A stretch of 33,993 bases of DNA. It comes from a virus. The DNA lies in IMG/VR virus record IMGVR_UViG_3300031963_000535, positions 1-33,993 of that record; one strand, written 5' to 3'. Within the stretch, counting starts at the first letter, position 1; each line of letters opens with the position of its first letter. Shown piece after piece: positions 17,019-27,015 of this stretch. Below the pieces are notes generated by a model. It saw nothing but the letters and a program-made list of their open reading frames with translations. It ran no database searches and was not told the DNA's origin. A program made the position numbers and the translations under genes.

Positions 17019-19225
17019 TGAGTGAAATTTATCAAGACATACCAACCTATGATAATGGAAATTGGATAACAACCAGTTTCGAATCTAGAGATGAATTTAA
17101 ACAGTTTATACTTAATGAAGTATTTAGTGAACCTGGAAAATATAAATTTAATAAAACAACAAGTGAACTATTTACTTCAGAGTCTACAAAGTTTAGAAGA
17201 GACGGAGTATATTGTACATCTCCCTTTAAGTCTAAAGACTATATAACATATTGGGATGAACAAAAAAATAGATGTAGAAAAGGTATACTAGTAAAAGAAG
17301 GAAATCTTACATGGTATGTCTGCAGAGAATACTACATGTGGTTAAACTTTTTACCAATCTTTGATAAAGAACAACAGAAGTTTGATTTTGCCAAAATTAG
17401 AGATGCTCAGTATCATATGGCTTTGTATGAATTATTAGCTGAGTTAGCATATAAACATGTTGCTATTCTTAAAAAAAGACAGATTGCTTCTTCTTATTAT
17501 CATATGGGTAAACTTATAAATCAACAATGGTTTGAAGCCGGGGTTACTTTAAAGATAGGAGCAAGTCTTAAAGATTATATAAATGAGAAAGGTTCTTGGA
17601 AGTTCTTACAAGAATATGCTGCATTCTTAAATGAACATACTGCATGGTATAGACCAATGTCTCCGGATAAAGTCATGATGTGGCAGCAGAAGATTGAAGT
17701 AAGAAAAGGAGATAGAAAGAATGAAGTTGGTTTAAAAGGTACTATACAAGGTATGTCATTTGAGAAAGATCCAACAAATGGTGTAGGGGGTCCAGTAAAG
17801 TACTTCTTTCATGAGGAGGCTGGTATTGCACCAAAGATGGATCAAACATATGAGTACATGAGACCTGCAATGAGATCTGGTTTGATTACTACTGGTATGT
17901 TTATAGCCGCAGGATCTGTAGGTGATTTAGCTCAATGTCTTCCATTAAAAGATATGATTCTAAATCCAACAGCTAAAGATATTTATGCTGTGGAAACAGA
18001 CTTAATAGATGATAAAGGTACAACAGGTCTCTCAGGTTTATTTATTCCAGAGCAATGGTCTATGCCACCACATATTGATGAGCATGGTAATTCACTTGTG
18101 GAAGATGCATTAAATGCACTTAATGACCAGTTTAAAATTTGGAAAGATGAACTTGCACCAGAAGAATATCAATTAAGAATCTCTCAGCACCCAAGAAATA
18201 TACATGAAGCTTTTGCAAATAGAACTGTATCAGTTTTTCCAACTCACTTGTTAGCTGCACAACAAAGAAGAATAGAAGAAAAAGAATATGGTGTTGAGTA
18301 TCTAGATATTTTTACAGATGAGCATGGTAAACCTGCTGTAAAGACAAGTAATAAAAGACCTATATCAGAGTTTCCAATAAATAAAAAGACAGAAGATAAA
18401 ACTAGTTGTCTTGCTGTATGGGAAAGACCAGTAGACAATCCTACATTTGGAATGTATTATGCATCTATTGACCCTGTTGGTGAAGGTAAGACAACAACTT
18501 CAGAATCCCTGTGCTCTATATATGTTATGAAATCTTCTATAGAAGTAAATAAAGAAGTAGCTGGAGAAGTAGAAACATATATAGAACAAAGCAAAATAGT
18601 AGCATCTTGGTGTGGTAGATATGATGATATTAATAAAACTCACCAAATGCTTGAGTTAATTATGGAGTGGTATAATGCATGGACAGTTGTAGAGAATAAC
18701 ATTTCATTATTTATACAGTATATAATATCAAGAAGAAAGCAAAGATATCTTGTACCTAAAAGTCAAATTCTTTTCCTAAAAGATTTGGGAGCAAATGCAA
18801 ATGTGTATCAGGAGTATGGATGGAAAAACACGGGTACATTATTTAAAGCTCACTTACTTAGTTATGCTATTGAGTTTACTAAAGAAGAATTAGATGTAGA
18901 AACAAAACCAGATGGTACAATAGTAAAAACAAAATATGGCATAGAAAGAATTCCAGATCCTATGCTAATAAGAGAAATGCAAGAATATAGAGATGGTCTC
19001 AACGTGGATAGACTAGTATCATTTGCAGCATTAGTTTCTTTTATGAAAATACAAGATTCTAACAGAGGATATTTAAAAAGACATATTAGTGATGATGCTT
19101 CTAAAAACTTGCAAAAGTCAGAAAATTTGTTTAAATTAAATAAGAGTCCGTTCCGTAATATTGGAACCAACTCTTCTTTTAATCCAAATAGTATTAAAAG
19201 ATCACCATTCAAAAACTTTAAATAA
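17018..19225 (+). CDS. terL: Terminase large subunit
   Basis: 735 aa, a two-domain packaging motor. The ATPase part has a degenerate Walker A, KKRQIASSYYHMG (residues ~152-164), and a Walker B, KYFFHEEAG (~264-272), followed by a coupling region (ITTGMFIAAGSVGD). The nuclease part has the first acidic motif in YYASIDPVGEG (~480-490), a second acidic site in WTVVENN and a C-terminal conserved region near DRLVSFAALVSF. It translocates DNA into the prohead and cuts it, with the portal as docking partner encoded next. It is larger than the T4/lambda enzymes, as in crAss-like phages. The start is chosen at the TAATG overlap. Confidence 0.93.
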   Translation: MSEIYQDIPTYDNGNWITTSFESRDEFKQFILNEVFSEPGKYKFNKTTSELFTSESTKFRRDGVYCTSPFKSKDYITYWDEQKNRCRKGILVKEGNLTWYVCREYYMWLNFLPIFDKEQQKFDFAKIRDAQYHMALYELLAELAYKHVAILKKRQIASSYYHMGKLINQQWFEAGVTLKIGASLKDYINEKGSWKFLQEYAAFLNEHTAWYRPMSPDKVMMWQQKIEVRKGDRKNEVGLKGTIQGMSFEKDPTNGVGGPVKYFFHEEAGIAPKMDQTYEYMRPAMRSGLITTGMFIAAGSVGDLAQCLPLKDMILNPTAKDIYAVETDLIDDKGTTGLSGLFIPEQWSMPPHIDEHGNSLVEDALNALNDQFKIWKDELAPEEYQLRISQHPRNIHEAFANRTVSVFPTHLLAAQQRRIEEKEYGVEYLDIFTDEHGKPAVKTSNKRPISEFPINKKTEDKTSCLAVWERPVDNPTFGMYYASIDPVGEGKTTTSESLCSIYVMKSSIEVNKEVAGEVETYIEQSKIVASWCGRYDDINKTHQMLELIMEWYNAWTVVENNISLFIQYIISRRKQRYLVPKSQILFLKDLGANANVYQEYGWKNTGTLFKAHLLSYAIEFTKEELDVETKPDGTIVKTKYGIERIPDPMLIREMQEYRDGLNVDRLVSFAALVSFMKIQDSNRGYLKRHISDDASKNLQKSENLFKLNKSPFRNIGTNSSFNPNSIKRSPFKNFK

Positions 19226-19230
19226 GAGTT

Positions 19231-21981
19231 ATGCAGGTATATAATGCAATGCAATTAAAGAAAGGAGCAAAAGTTGAACACAACCGATTGGGTAGTGTAA
19301 CTCAACCTTTACAGTTTCTTCCTAAAAAAGAAAAGGATGAAGAATGGGCTGCTTGGAATTTAGATTGGTTAGAATGGCAAGGATTAAAACAAATCCGTAG
19401 AAATGCCAGAAGATTAATGAAAAATTATAAGTTGGCAAAAGGGGTTATAGATAGAACAGATTATATTGTTGAAGAGGATAATGAATATAGAGATATTATT
19501 GAATCACTTACAAAAGAAGATTCTTCAGCACTAGAATTAAAGTTCTATCCTATTATTCCAAATGTTATTAATGTTCTTGTAGCTGAATTTGCTAAAAGAT
19601 CTACTAAATTAAATTACAGAGCTGTTGATGATATTTCATATAATGAAATGTTAGAACAAAAAAGAGCCATGATTGAAGAAACACTTATGGCAGATGCTCA
19701 AACAAAAATTATTTCTGCTTTACTAGAGCAAGGACTAGACCCAAATTCTGAAGAAGCACAACAACAATTAGCTCCAGAGAATATCAAATCTTTACCAGAA
19801 ATTGAAAAGTTTTTTCAAAAGGATTATAGATCATTAATAGAACAATGGGCATCTCATCAGCACAAAGTAGATGTGGAAAGATTTAGAATGGATGAGCTTG
19901 AAGAAAGAGGTTTTAGAGACATGTTAATTACAGATCGAGAGTTCTGGCACTTTAGAATGATGGAAGATGATTATGAAGTAGAGCTTTGGAATCCTGTTAT
20001 TACATTCTATCATAAGTCTCCAGATATCAGATATATCTCCCAAGCTAACTGGGTAGGTAAAACAGATATGTATACACCATCAGATGTAATTGATAAGTAT
20101 GGATATTTAATGGATGAAGATCAACTGGCTGCTTTAGAAGCAATTTATCCAATTAGATCTGCTGCCTATAATATTGGAGGTTTACAAAATGATGGGTCTT
20201 TCTATGATGGAACAAAGTCACATGACTGGAATACAAATATGCCATCATTAGCATACAGACAATATACTTCATTTATGTCAGGAAATGTATTAGATGGTTC
20301 TGATATTATTACACAGATACTTGCTGAAGGAGAAGATTATGTTGATCAAGGTACTGCTTATCTATTGAGAATAACAACAGGATACTGGAAGTCTCAGAAG
20401 AAAGTTGGACACTTAACTAAAGTAAATGATCTTGGTGAAGTAACAACAGAAATAATTAGTGAAGATTATAGTATAACAGATAAGCCACTTTATGATACTA
20501 GATTATTTAAGAATAAAACAAAAGATAATCTAATATTTGGAGAACACATAGATTGGATCTGGATCAATGAGGTTTGGGGAGGTATTAAGATTGGACCAAA
20601 TATTCCTTCTTACTGGGGTATGAATAATCCTGGAGGGTTTACACCTATTTATATAGGAGTTAATAGACCTAAGATTGGGCCATTAAAGTTTCAGTTTAAA
20701 GGTGATAGCTCATTATATGGATGTAAATTACCAGTAGAAGGAGCAGTATTCTCTGATAGAAATACAAGATCTACTGCACTTATTGACTTAATGAAGCCAT
20801 ATCAGATTGGATATAACATTGTAAATAATCAGATTGCAGATATCTTAGTAGATGAGCTTGGTACTATTATTATGCTAGATCAAAATACTTTACCAAGACA
20901 TTCATTAGGAGAAGATTGGGGTAAAGGAAACTTGGCTAAAGCATATGTAGCAATGAAGAACTTCCAGATGCTACCGTTAGATACATCTATCACAAATACA
21001 GAGAATGCATTAAACTTTCAGCATTTTCAAAAACTTGACTTATCTCAGACAGAAAGATTAATGTCTAGGGTACAACTTGCCACACACTTTAAGTCTCAGG
21101 CTTATGAAGTAATTGGAGTTAACCCACAAAGAATGGGTCAAGAGTTATCTAAAATGACAGCTACAGGTGTAGAGCAAGCTGCTGCATCATCATATGCTCA
21201 AACGGAAATGTATTTTATTCAGCATTGTGATTACTTAATGCCAAGAGTACATCAGATGAGAACTGACTTAGCACAGTTCTATCATTCTACTAAACCATCT
21301 ACAAGGCTTACATATGTTACTGAGTTAGATGAGAAAGTAACTTTTCAAGTAGATGGTACAGATCTTTTAATGAGAGATTTAAATATCTTCTGTAGTACAA
21401 ATGCAAATCATAGAGCTATTCTAGAACAATTGAAACAAATGGCATTACAGAATAATACTACCGGAGCTTCTATTTATGACCTAGGTAAACTTATTCAATC
21501 TGACTCAATCTCTGAGATAAACACAGTAATGAAAATGTCTGAGAAGAGATCACAAGAGCAGAAACAACAAGAAATGCAACAGCAACAGCAAATGCAACAA
21601 GAGCAACTTGCTTCTCAAGAGAAACAAAAACAAATGGAAATTGATGCTGCTGCTCAAAGAGATGACAAGATGATTCAGAAGGATATTACTGTTGCAGAAA
21701 TTAGAGCTGCAGGATATGGTTCTATGGCTGACATTAATCAAAACCAACAATCTGACTTTAGAGATGCTATGAAAGAAATCCGGGAGACTGAACAATATCA
21801 AAGTCAAACAGATCTTCAGAGACAGAAGCAAAGTGATGATATGGTAAAGCATTCACAGAAGATGAACATTGAACAAGAGAAACTTCAAGTGCAACAAGAT
21901 ATAGCAAATAAACAGTTGGAAATAGCTAGAGTAAATAAAAATAAATATGATGCTAAATCTTCTGATAAGAAGAAAAAATAG
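19231..21981 (+). CDS. Portal protein
   Basis: 916 aa, large for portals but in the range for phages of this kind. The core includes a WLEWQGLKQIRRNARRLMKN start, the clip/stem region and conserved stretches such as SYWGMNNPGGFTPIYIG and ALIDLMKPYQIGYNIV. The last ~160 residues are extremely Gln/Lys/Glu-rich (QKQQEMQQQQQMQQEQLASQ), forming a long coiled coil that probably projects into the capsid as a barrel. It forms the dodecameric DNA channel at the unique vertex. It follows TerL by 5 nt. An alternative start at ATG 19243 or 19249 (MQLKKG) cannot be excluded. Confidence 0.9.
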   Translation: MQVYNAMQLKKGAKVEHNRLGSVTQPLQFLPKKEKDEEWAAWNLDWLEWQGLKQIRRNARRLMKNYKLAKGVIDRTDYIVEEDNEYRDIIESLTKEDSSALELKFYPIIPNVINVLVAEFAKRSTKLNYRAVDDISYNEMLEQKRAMIEETLMADAQTKIISALLEQGLDPNSEEAQQQLAPENIKSLPEIEKFFQKDYRSLIEQWASHQHKVDVERFRMDELEERGFRDMLITDREFWHFRMMEDDYEVELWNPVITFYHKSPDIRYISQANWVGKTDMYTPSDVIDKYGYLMDEDQLAALEAIYPIRSAAYNIGGLQNDGSFYDGTKSHDWNTNMPSLAYRQYTSFMSGNVLDGSDIITQILAEGEDYVDQGTAYLLRITTGYWKSQKKVGHLTKVNDLGEVTTEIISEDYSITDKPLYDTRLFKNKTKDNLIFGEHIDWIWINEVWGGIKIGPNIPSYWGMNNPGGFTPIYIGVNRPKIGPLKFQFKGDSSLYGCKLPVEGAVFSDRNTRSTALIDLMKPYQIGYNIVNNQIADILVDELGTIIMLDQNTLPRHSLGEDWGKGNLAKAYVAMKNFQMLPLDTSITNTENALNFQHFQKLDLSQTERLMSRVQLATHFKSQAYEVIGVNPQRMGQELSKMTATGVEQAAASSYAQTEMYFIQHCDYLMPRVHQMRTDLAQFYHSTKPSTRLTYVTELDEKVTFQVDGTDLLMRDLNIFCSTNANHRAILEQLKQMALQNNTTGASIYDLGKLIQSDSISEINTVMKMSEKRSQEQKQQEMQQQQQMQQEQLASQEKQKQMEIDAAAQRDDKMIQKDITVAEIRAAGYGSMADINQNQQSDFRDAMKEIRETEQYQSQTDLQRQKQSDDMVKHSQKMNIEQEKLQVQQDIANKQLEIARVNKNKYDAKSSDKKKK

Positions 21982-22040
21982 ACTTAGCTATATAGTGCAA
22001 AAAATTAATTTTTAAGTTTTAAATTTTCCAAGTTTATTTA

Positions 22041-22055
22041 GTATATTAAAGTATA
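22041..22055 (+). promoter_or_regulatory. Promoter-like TATATTAAAGTATA box before the head block
   Basis: TTTAGTATATTAAAGTATAAC, spanning about 22037-22056, sits in the 94-nt gap after the portal and ~20 nt before ATG 22076. It is a variant of the TATATTATAGTATA box. Confidence 0.55.
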
Positions 22056-22075
22056 ACATAAAAAACCAACAACAA

Positions 22076-23341
22076 ATGAGTGATCAAAACTTAAACCCTG
22101 ATGAACAGGTACAAGACTCTACAACGGTAGGTCAGGTAGATGTAGATATTGATTCTCTTTTCGGAGCACCTGGTGCAGATAGCATAATGCTACCAGATGA
22201 TGAGAAGGAGCCAGAAAAAAAATCTGTCTTCAAAGCAGAGAAGACAGATATGACGTTCTTTGACAACCCAGGAGCACAAACTAATGATGATAAATCAAGT
22301 GCTGCTGAAAAACAAGCAGAAGTTGAAGAAACTATCAACGAGCTAAATGATTTAATTATACAAGAAGAAGATGCTGGTAACAAAGGCAGACCTAAAGTAG
22401 ATAAATCTGGCTTATATGATTTAGCAACTAAAATGATTGAGGAAGGATCTTTAGTACCTTTTGATGATGACAAACCATTAGAAGATTACACTACAAAAGA
22501 TTTCCGTGAGCTATTTGAAGCTAACTTCCAAGAAAGAGAAAATCAAATTAGAGAAAATACTCCAAAAGAGTTTTTTAATGCACTTCCAGAAGAACTTCAG
22601 TATGCAGCTAAATATGTAGCAGATGGTGGTACAGATCTTAAAGGTTTATTTAGAACTCTTGCCCATGTGGAAGAGATGAGACAATTAGATCCATTAGATG
22701 AATATGATCAAGCAGAAATTGCAAGACAATATTTACATGCTACACAATTTGGTACTCCAGAAGAAATTGAACAGGAAATTCAAGATTGGTCAGAATTAAA
22801 TAGGCTTGAACAAAAAGCTAAACAATTTAAACCGAAGTTGGATAAAATGCAAGAGGATATTGTAAATAGAAAACTTGCAGAACAAGAGTATAAAAAACAA
22901 CAACAAGCTGAACAAGCTAAAGCTTATCAAGATAATGTATATAACACACTATCAGTTGGTGAACTTAGTGGAATCAAACTTGATAGAAAAGTTCAAAGTA
23001 ATTTATATTCTGGATTAGTTCAACCAAACTATCCTTCAATTTCTGGTAGACCTACAAACTTACTAGGCCACCTTTTGGAAAAGTATCAGTTTGTAGAACC
23101 AAGACATGACCTGATTGCAGAAGCATTATGGTTACTTTCTGATCCGGATGGTTATAGAAATAAAGTAAGAGATCAAGGAAGTAAACAAGCTGTAGAAAAA
23201 ACAGTAAGACAACTTAAAACAGAAGAAGGTAGAAAAAATACTTCTTCAAATGGTGTAGAAGACAGACCAGAACCGAGAAGTTCTTCTAAACCAACAAGAA
23301 CAATATCCCGTTCAAATAATAATATGTTTAAACGGTTTTAA
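22076..23341 (+). CDS. Putative scaffold/head-assembly protein
   Basis: 421 aa, strongly acidic and helical, located between portal and capsid genes, the usual place for scaffolds. The disordered acidic N-terminus (MSDQNLNPDEQVQDSTTVGQ, LPDDEKEPEKK) leads into a helical body (FRELFEANFQERENQIREN), a coiled coil with Lys/Gln (EQEYKKQQQAEQAKAYQDN) and a basic, Ser-rich C-terminus ending SRSNNNMFKRF. A basic tail that contacts the capsid shell is typical of scaffolds. It may instead be a capsid-internal protein. Its leader carries the AAAACCAACAA motif shared with the genes at 25079 and 33651. Confidence 0.7.
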   Translation: MSDQNLNPDEQVQDSTTVGQVDVDIDSLFGAPGADSIMLPDDEKEPEKKSVFKAEKTDMTFFDNPGAQTNDDKSSAAEKQAEVEETINELNDLIIQEEDAGNKGRPKVDKSGLYDLATKMIEEGSLVPFDDDKPLEDYTTKDFRELFEANFQERENQIRENTPKEFFNALPEELQYAAKYVADGGTDLKGLFRTLAHVEEMRQLDPLDEYDQAEIARQYLHATQFGTPEEIEQEIQDWSELNRLEQKAKQFKPKLDKMQEDIVNRKLAEQEYKKQQQAEQAKAYQDNVYNTLSVGELSGIKLDRKVQSNLYSGLVQPNYPSISGRPTNLLGHLLEKYQFVEPRHDLIAEALWLLSDPDGYRNKVRDQGSKQAVEKTVRQLKTEEGRKNTSSNGVEDRPEPRSSSKPTRTISRSNNNMFKRF

Positions 23342-23369
23342 TTAGTAACAATTTAAAAACAAATAAAAA

Positions 23370-24986
23370 ATGGCAACTCCAGTTTTAAACAATGGTATAT
23401 TCCTCAGAGATACCGCTTACAATGCAAGTTCCCATGTGGATTCATACCACTTGGTTAACATGCTGAAAGATGCTGAACCTATGGATTTAGGTCCAGTTGA
23501 CTTATGGGCTATGGCTCAGAAAGTTGAAATGCCCCTTTACCAAATGTCTAGCTTTGGTGGCAAAAATGTAATCAATGTGGATAACCACAGAGGAGAGTAT
23601 AGATGGCAGACTCCTGTATCTGTTGACCTTCCTTATATTGTTGAGGACATTGAAAGCCCATCAAGAATTCTTGGTACTGATGGTTCAACTTTCAAAATCA
23701 AAGTTAACAGACGTGAGTTTGGACATGGTGATATCATCACTTATGACAAATATAACGGGGTTGAGATGTACATTACAGATGAAGACATTCTACCTATTGG
23801 AGATGGATTTGTTTATACTGTACAATTGGTTAACAATGACAACTATAAATTTTTAGATCACAAGTACCTTACTAACGGAACCAAACTTTTCAGAAAAGGT
23901 TCTGCAAGAGGTGAGTACGGTGAAAGATTCTCTGACATCACTACAAGAACTGGTTTCCGTGAATTCTACAACTTTGTAGGAGGTGCTGAAGCTCACGTTC
24001 ATTATTCAGTATCTTCTCGTGCTGACTTGATGCTTAAAGGTGGTATGAATGCAGATGGTACTATTCCAGTAACAGAAATCTGGAGAAACTTTGGTGCTAC
24101 TAATGATCCATCTATTACATCATTAGAGGACATGATCAAAGTTATGGGTAAAGATAAAGTTAAAAGAGCATTTGATAATGGTGATCTTTCTAGAACTTTC
24201 TTAACTCAAATGGAAGCAGCTCACCTTTCTAAAATTGCAACTGACATTGAGACTTACTTAATGTGGGGACATGGAGGTAGACTTCGTCAAGATGGTGCTG
24301 ATGACATGAGACTTTCTGTAGGTCTTTGGAGACAGTTGGATAACTCATTCAAAAGAGTATACAACAAAAATAACTTTACACTTGATTTGTTCCGTGGAGA
24401 AATCTACAACTTCTTCAATGGTAAAGTTGAGTTCCAAGGTCCAGATCCAAAAAGATCTCTAGTAGTTCAAACTGGTATGGGTGGAATGAGAATGGTAAAT
24501 GAGGCTATTAAAAGAGAAGCAATTGCTTCTGGTCTTACTATCCAGGCTGCTGATATCGGTGCAATCACTGGTAAAGGTATGGACTTGAACTTTGGATTTG
24601 CTTATACTTCTTATGTTATTCCATTCTTGGCTAACGTTAAGTTTGTATTGAATCCAGCATTTGACAATGTTCATACAAATGATATTGAGAACCCAATCAT
24701 TGATGGTTTCCCATTATCTTCTTATAGCTTTATCATCTTTGATATCACTGATAACACTAATGATAACATCTACTTATTGAAGTTGTCTTGGGATAATCAA
24801 TTGAAGTGGTGGTATCAAAATGGTACTATGGATTACATGGGACGTACCCAAGGATTCCAGTCTTCTGGACAATTCAACGGATACCGTGTAATGATGACCC
24901 AAACATTCCCAGCTATTTGGGTAAAAGACCCTACTAAGGTCCTTAAGATTGTTATGAGAAACCCAGTTACTGGTGGATCATTCTAA
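23370..24986 (+). CDS. Major capsid protein
   Basis: 538 aa. It is predicted as HK97-fold by position and form: it follows portal and scaffold, begins with an N-arm (MATPVLNNGIFLRDTAYNAS), has a Glu/Arg-rich probable E-loop (VNRREFGHGDIITYDKYNG), a spine-helix-like segment and Gly-rich P-domain turns (GMGGMRMVNEAIKREAIASG). It ends with TKVLKIVMRNPVTGGSF. Codon use is richer in C-ending codons (AAC, TTC, GAC) than its neighbours, as expected of the most abundant protein. A strong terminator follows immediately. The GroES-like protein encoded at 7548 could help fold it. Confidence 0.87.
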   Translation: MATPVLNNGIFLRDTAYNASSHVDSYHLVNMLKDAEPMDLGPVDLWAMAQKVEMPLYQMSSFGGKNVINVDNHRGEYRWQTPVSVDLPYIVEDIESPSRILGTDGSTFKIKVNRREFGHGDIITYDKYNGVEMYITDEDILPIGDGFVYTVQLVNNDNYKFLDHKYLTNGTKLFRKGSARGEYGERFSDITTRTGFREFYNFVGGAEAHVHYSVSSRADLMLKGGMNADGTIPVTEIWRNFGATNDPSITSLEDMIKVMGKDKVKRAFDNGDLSRTFLTQMEAAHLSKIATDIETYLMWGHGGRLRQDGADDMRLSVGLWRQLDNSFKRVYNKNNFTLDLFRGEIYNFFNGKVEFQGPDPKRSLVVQTGMGGMRMVNEAIKREAIASGLTIQAADIGAITGKGMDLNFGFAYTSYVIPFLANVKFVLNPAFDNVHTNDIENPIIDGFPLSSYSFIIFDITDNTNDNIYLLKLSWDNQLKWWYQNGTMDYMGRTQGFQSSGQFNGYRVMMTQTFPAIWVKDPTKVLKIVMRNPVTGGSF

Positions 24987-25005
24987 TCTATTATATATAG
25001 TAAAA

Positions 25006-25035
25006 AGGGGAGGGGGAAACTCCTCCCTCTTTTTT
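25006..25035 (+). terminator. Intrinsic terminator after the capsid gene
   Basis: Stem GGGGAGG/CCTCCCT (25007-25013 with 25022-25028, one wobble) with loop GGGAAACT and a CTTTTTT tail. Confidence 0.9.
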
Positions 25036-25062
25036 AAAAATTAACTTAATAACCAACAAAAT

Positions 25063-25078
25063 AAAAACCAACAAAAAA
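25063..25078 (+). promoter_or_regulatory. AAAACCAACAA translation leader
   Basis: AAAAACCAACAAAAAA directly abuts ATG 25079. The same AAAACCAACAA word occurs 5-6 nt before the starts at 22076 and 33651. It is a phage version of the A-rich Bacteroidota ribosome-recruitment leader. No Shine-Dalgarno sequence is present. Confidence 0.5.
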
Positions 25079-26092
25079 ATGGAAACTCAATTCACAATGG
25101 TAGAAACTGGTAGCGGAAGAAAAACAAAATTAGCTATCAGACCTTTTGTAGACTCAAATAATACTAACATGGGTCTAGAAGAGTATGGTCTTGCACTATA
25201 TGATGGTGTAAGACATCAAGAACAATTAGCTTGTTTAGAAATCAATGGAGTAGTTAGATATATTACAGGTTTAAATGAATTTGCACCTGAGATAAAATTA
25301 TTACCTAAAGAAGAAAGAGAAGCTAGAGTAAAACAAATTAGAGAAACAATTGCAGATTTAGAAAAAGAATTAGCTGCAAATCTTATTGATCCGGAAGACA
25401 AAGATTTTTGGAATCAAGTAAAACTTCTTAAACCAGACAATAAAGAGTTTTGGAATAAGATAGATATTAAGTGTGGTAATGAACCACTTTTCTTAGATAT
25501 GAATAATCCTTTTGATAGAATTAAATTTATGGCTATTGAAGCTGGAGGTTTTTCTATTGTAGCAAAGAGCTATGAGGATGCAAGATCTAGACCAACACCT
25601 CCTAAATTCTATTTGGATAAAGAAGAGGAAACTTCAATGATAAGAACTGAGTACAAAAAAATGCGTAATAAAGCTCTTTCTGAATTACAAAAACTTTATG
25701 ATAAGAACAGTACTAAGTTATTCTATATTGCTAAACTTGTTGATGGTAATAGTTCACAATACAGAAAATCTACTCCACTAGATGTTATTTATGAAAATAT
25801 GGATAGACATATTAATGGAGAAGGGTCTGAAAGTAATAAAGAAAGATCAGCAAAATCATTTATTGATGCAGCTAATTTAGATATGGAAACATTAAAAATT
25901 AAATCAATTGTTCGTGATTCCAGTTTTTTTAAGTATATTATTAGTAAGCCAGATGGATATATCTATCATGCAAAATCAGGATCACTTCTAGGTAGAAATG
26001 TATCTGACGTTGTAGAGCATTTAAAGAATCCTTTACATGAGGATATTTTAAATGAACTTAGTTCATCTGTTGAGAAAATATGGAATTCTTAA
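25079..26092 (+). CDS. Hypothetical head-block protein, 337 aa
   Basis: METQFTMVETGSGRKTKLAI starts a soluble protein with a helical middle (KEEREARVKQIRETIADLEK, MIRTEYKKMRNKALSELQKL) and a C-terminal alpha/beta region (FKYIISKPDGYIYHAKSGSL). A DxDFWN/KEFWN pair (residues ~102 and ~120) forms a short internal repeat. It lies directly after the capsid gene with its own A-rich leader. It could be a capsid auxiliary, decoration or internal protein. No family is recognised from sequence alone. Confidence 0.8.
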   Translation: METQFTMVETGSGRKTKLAIRPFVDSNNTNMGLEEYGLALYDGVRHQEQLACLEINGVVRYITGLNEFAPEIKLLPKEEREARVKQIRETIADLEKELAANLIDPEDKDFWNQVKLLKPDNKEFWNKIDIKCGNEPLFLDMNNPFDRIKFMAIEAGGFSIVAKSYEDARSRPTPPKFYLDKEEETSMIRTEYKKMRNKALSELQKLYDKNSTKLFYIAKLVDGNSSQYRKSTPLDVIYENMDRHINGEGSESNKERSAKSFIDAANLDMETLKIKSIVRDSSFFKYIISKPDGYIYHAKSGSLLGRNVSDVVEHLKNPLHEDILNELSSSVEKIWNS

Positions 26093-26104
26093 ATATTTTA
26101 TGAA

Positions 26105-26995
26105 ATGGCAAAAACAAAATCTAATAAAGCAAATTCTTATATATTAAGTCAACTAGCTCCTTATAATGGTTATGGTTTTCCAAAAATAAATTTAAGTGCA
26201 AAACCTAAAGTTACTACACCTAATAAAAAAGTTGAAACTAAGAAAAAGGTTGAAACTAAAAAGTTTGGACCATCCATGGATGATACAAAAGTTAGAGATC
26301 AATATGGAAAACCAGTAGTTAACAAACCTTCTGATTCTAAGAAAAAACCATATGGTATGGCATCTAAAACTTCAGATGAAAAGAAAGTAGTTAAAAAAGT
26401 AGAAGCTAAAAAGCCTGAAGTTAAAAAACCAGCTGCTAAACCTATGTCTAAGGAGATGCTTGAAAAACTGACAAGATCTGGAAATGCTTTTTATTTAAAC
26501 ACTAAGACTGGTAAACTTGAAGCAAATCCTGATTTTAAAACTTTAGTTAAAAAAATTGGAGATTCTAAAAAAGAAGAACCTAAAAAAGTAAAATCTAAAA
26601 TTGAATCTTTAAAAAGACCAGAGATTAGAAAAGAAACAATTAAGCCTGAAGTTGTTGTAACTCCAAGAAAAAATTCTGAACCAACTCTATCACAGTTGTG
26701 GCAAGAAAAAACTGGAACTAGTTGGTCTGAAGCTAAAAAGCAAGGATTAACTGATGGTACAGCAAGTTCTAATATTGCTTTGATGAAAAAGTTAAAGTCT
26801 GGTTCTGTCAATAGAAATACTGTTAAATCAAATAAAGCTGCAACTGATAATGAACTATTTAGAAAAGAAATGGAACAAAATGTTCAAGATGAGTTATCAG
26901 GAAAAATAAAGTTTGATGAACCAGTTCCAGCAATGAGAAGAGGAGGTTCAGTTAGAAAAATGCGTAAAGATTCTACTATTAAAAGAAAAAAATAA
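26105..26995 (+). CDS. Lys/Pro-rich basic protein with C-terminal RRGGSVRK motif, 296 aa
   Basis: First and longest of the basic-protein cluster. The N-terminal ~20 residues (MAKTKSNKANSYILSQLAPY) are followed by a largely disordered K/P/E-rich region with repeats of KKVETKK, KKVVKKVEAKKPEVKKPAAK and similar. A small folded-looking part (SQLWQEKTGTSWSEAKKQG) and the end PAMRRGGSVRKMRKDSTIKR complete it. The highly charged disordered body resembles nucleoid- or DNA-packing proteins. It is likely virion-internal (ejected or DNA-condensing), but this is inferred from composition and location between head and connector genes. Confidence 0.8.
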   Translation: MAKTKSNKANSYILSQLAPYNGYGFPKINLSAKPKVTTPNKKVETKKKVETKKFGPSMDDTKVRDQYGKPVVNKPSDSKKKPYGMASKTSDEKKVVKKVEAKKPEVKKPAAKPMSKEMLEKLTRSGNAFYLNTKTGKLEANPDFKTLVKKIGDSKKEEPKKVKSKIESLKRPEIRKETIKPEVVVTPRKNSEPTLSQLWQEKTGTSWSEAKKQGLTDGTASSNIALMKKLKSGSVNRNTVKSNKAATDNELFRKEMEQNVQDELSGKIKFDEPVPAMRRGGSVRKMRKDSTIKRKK

Positions 26996-27015
26996 TTTAT
27001 ATAAAATTAAATAAA

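Noticed and set aside
21995-22020. Terminator after the portal gene (AAAAATTAATTTTT)
   Set aside because: It is an AT-only palindrome with no G-C pairs, much weaker than the other terminators. It may be incidental.
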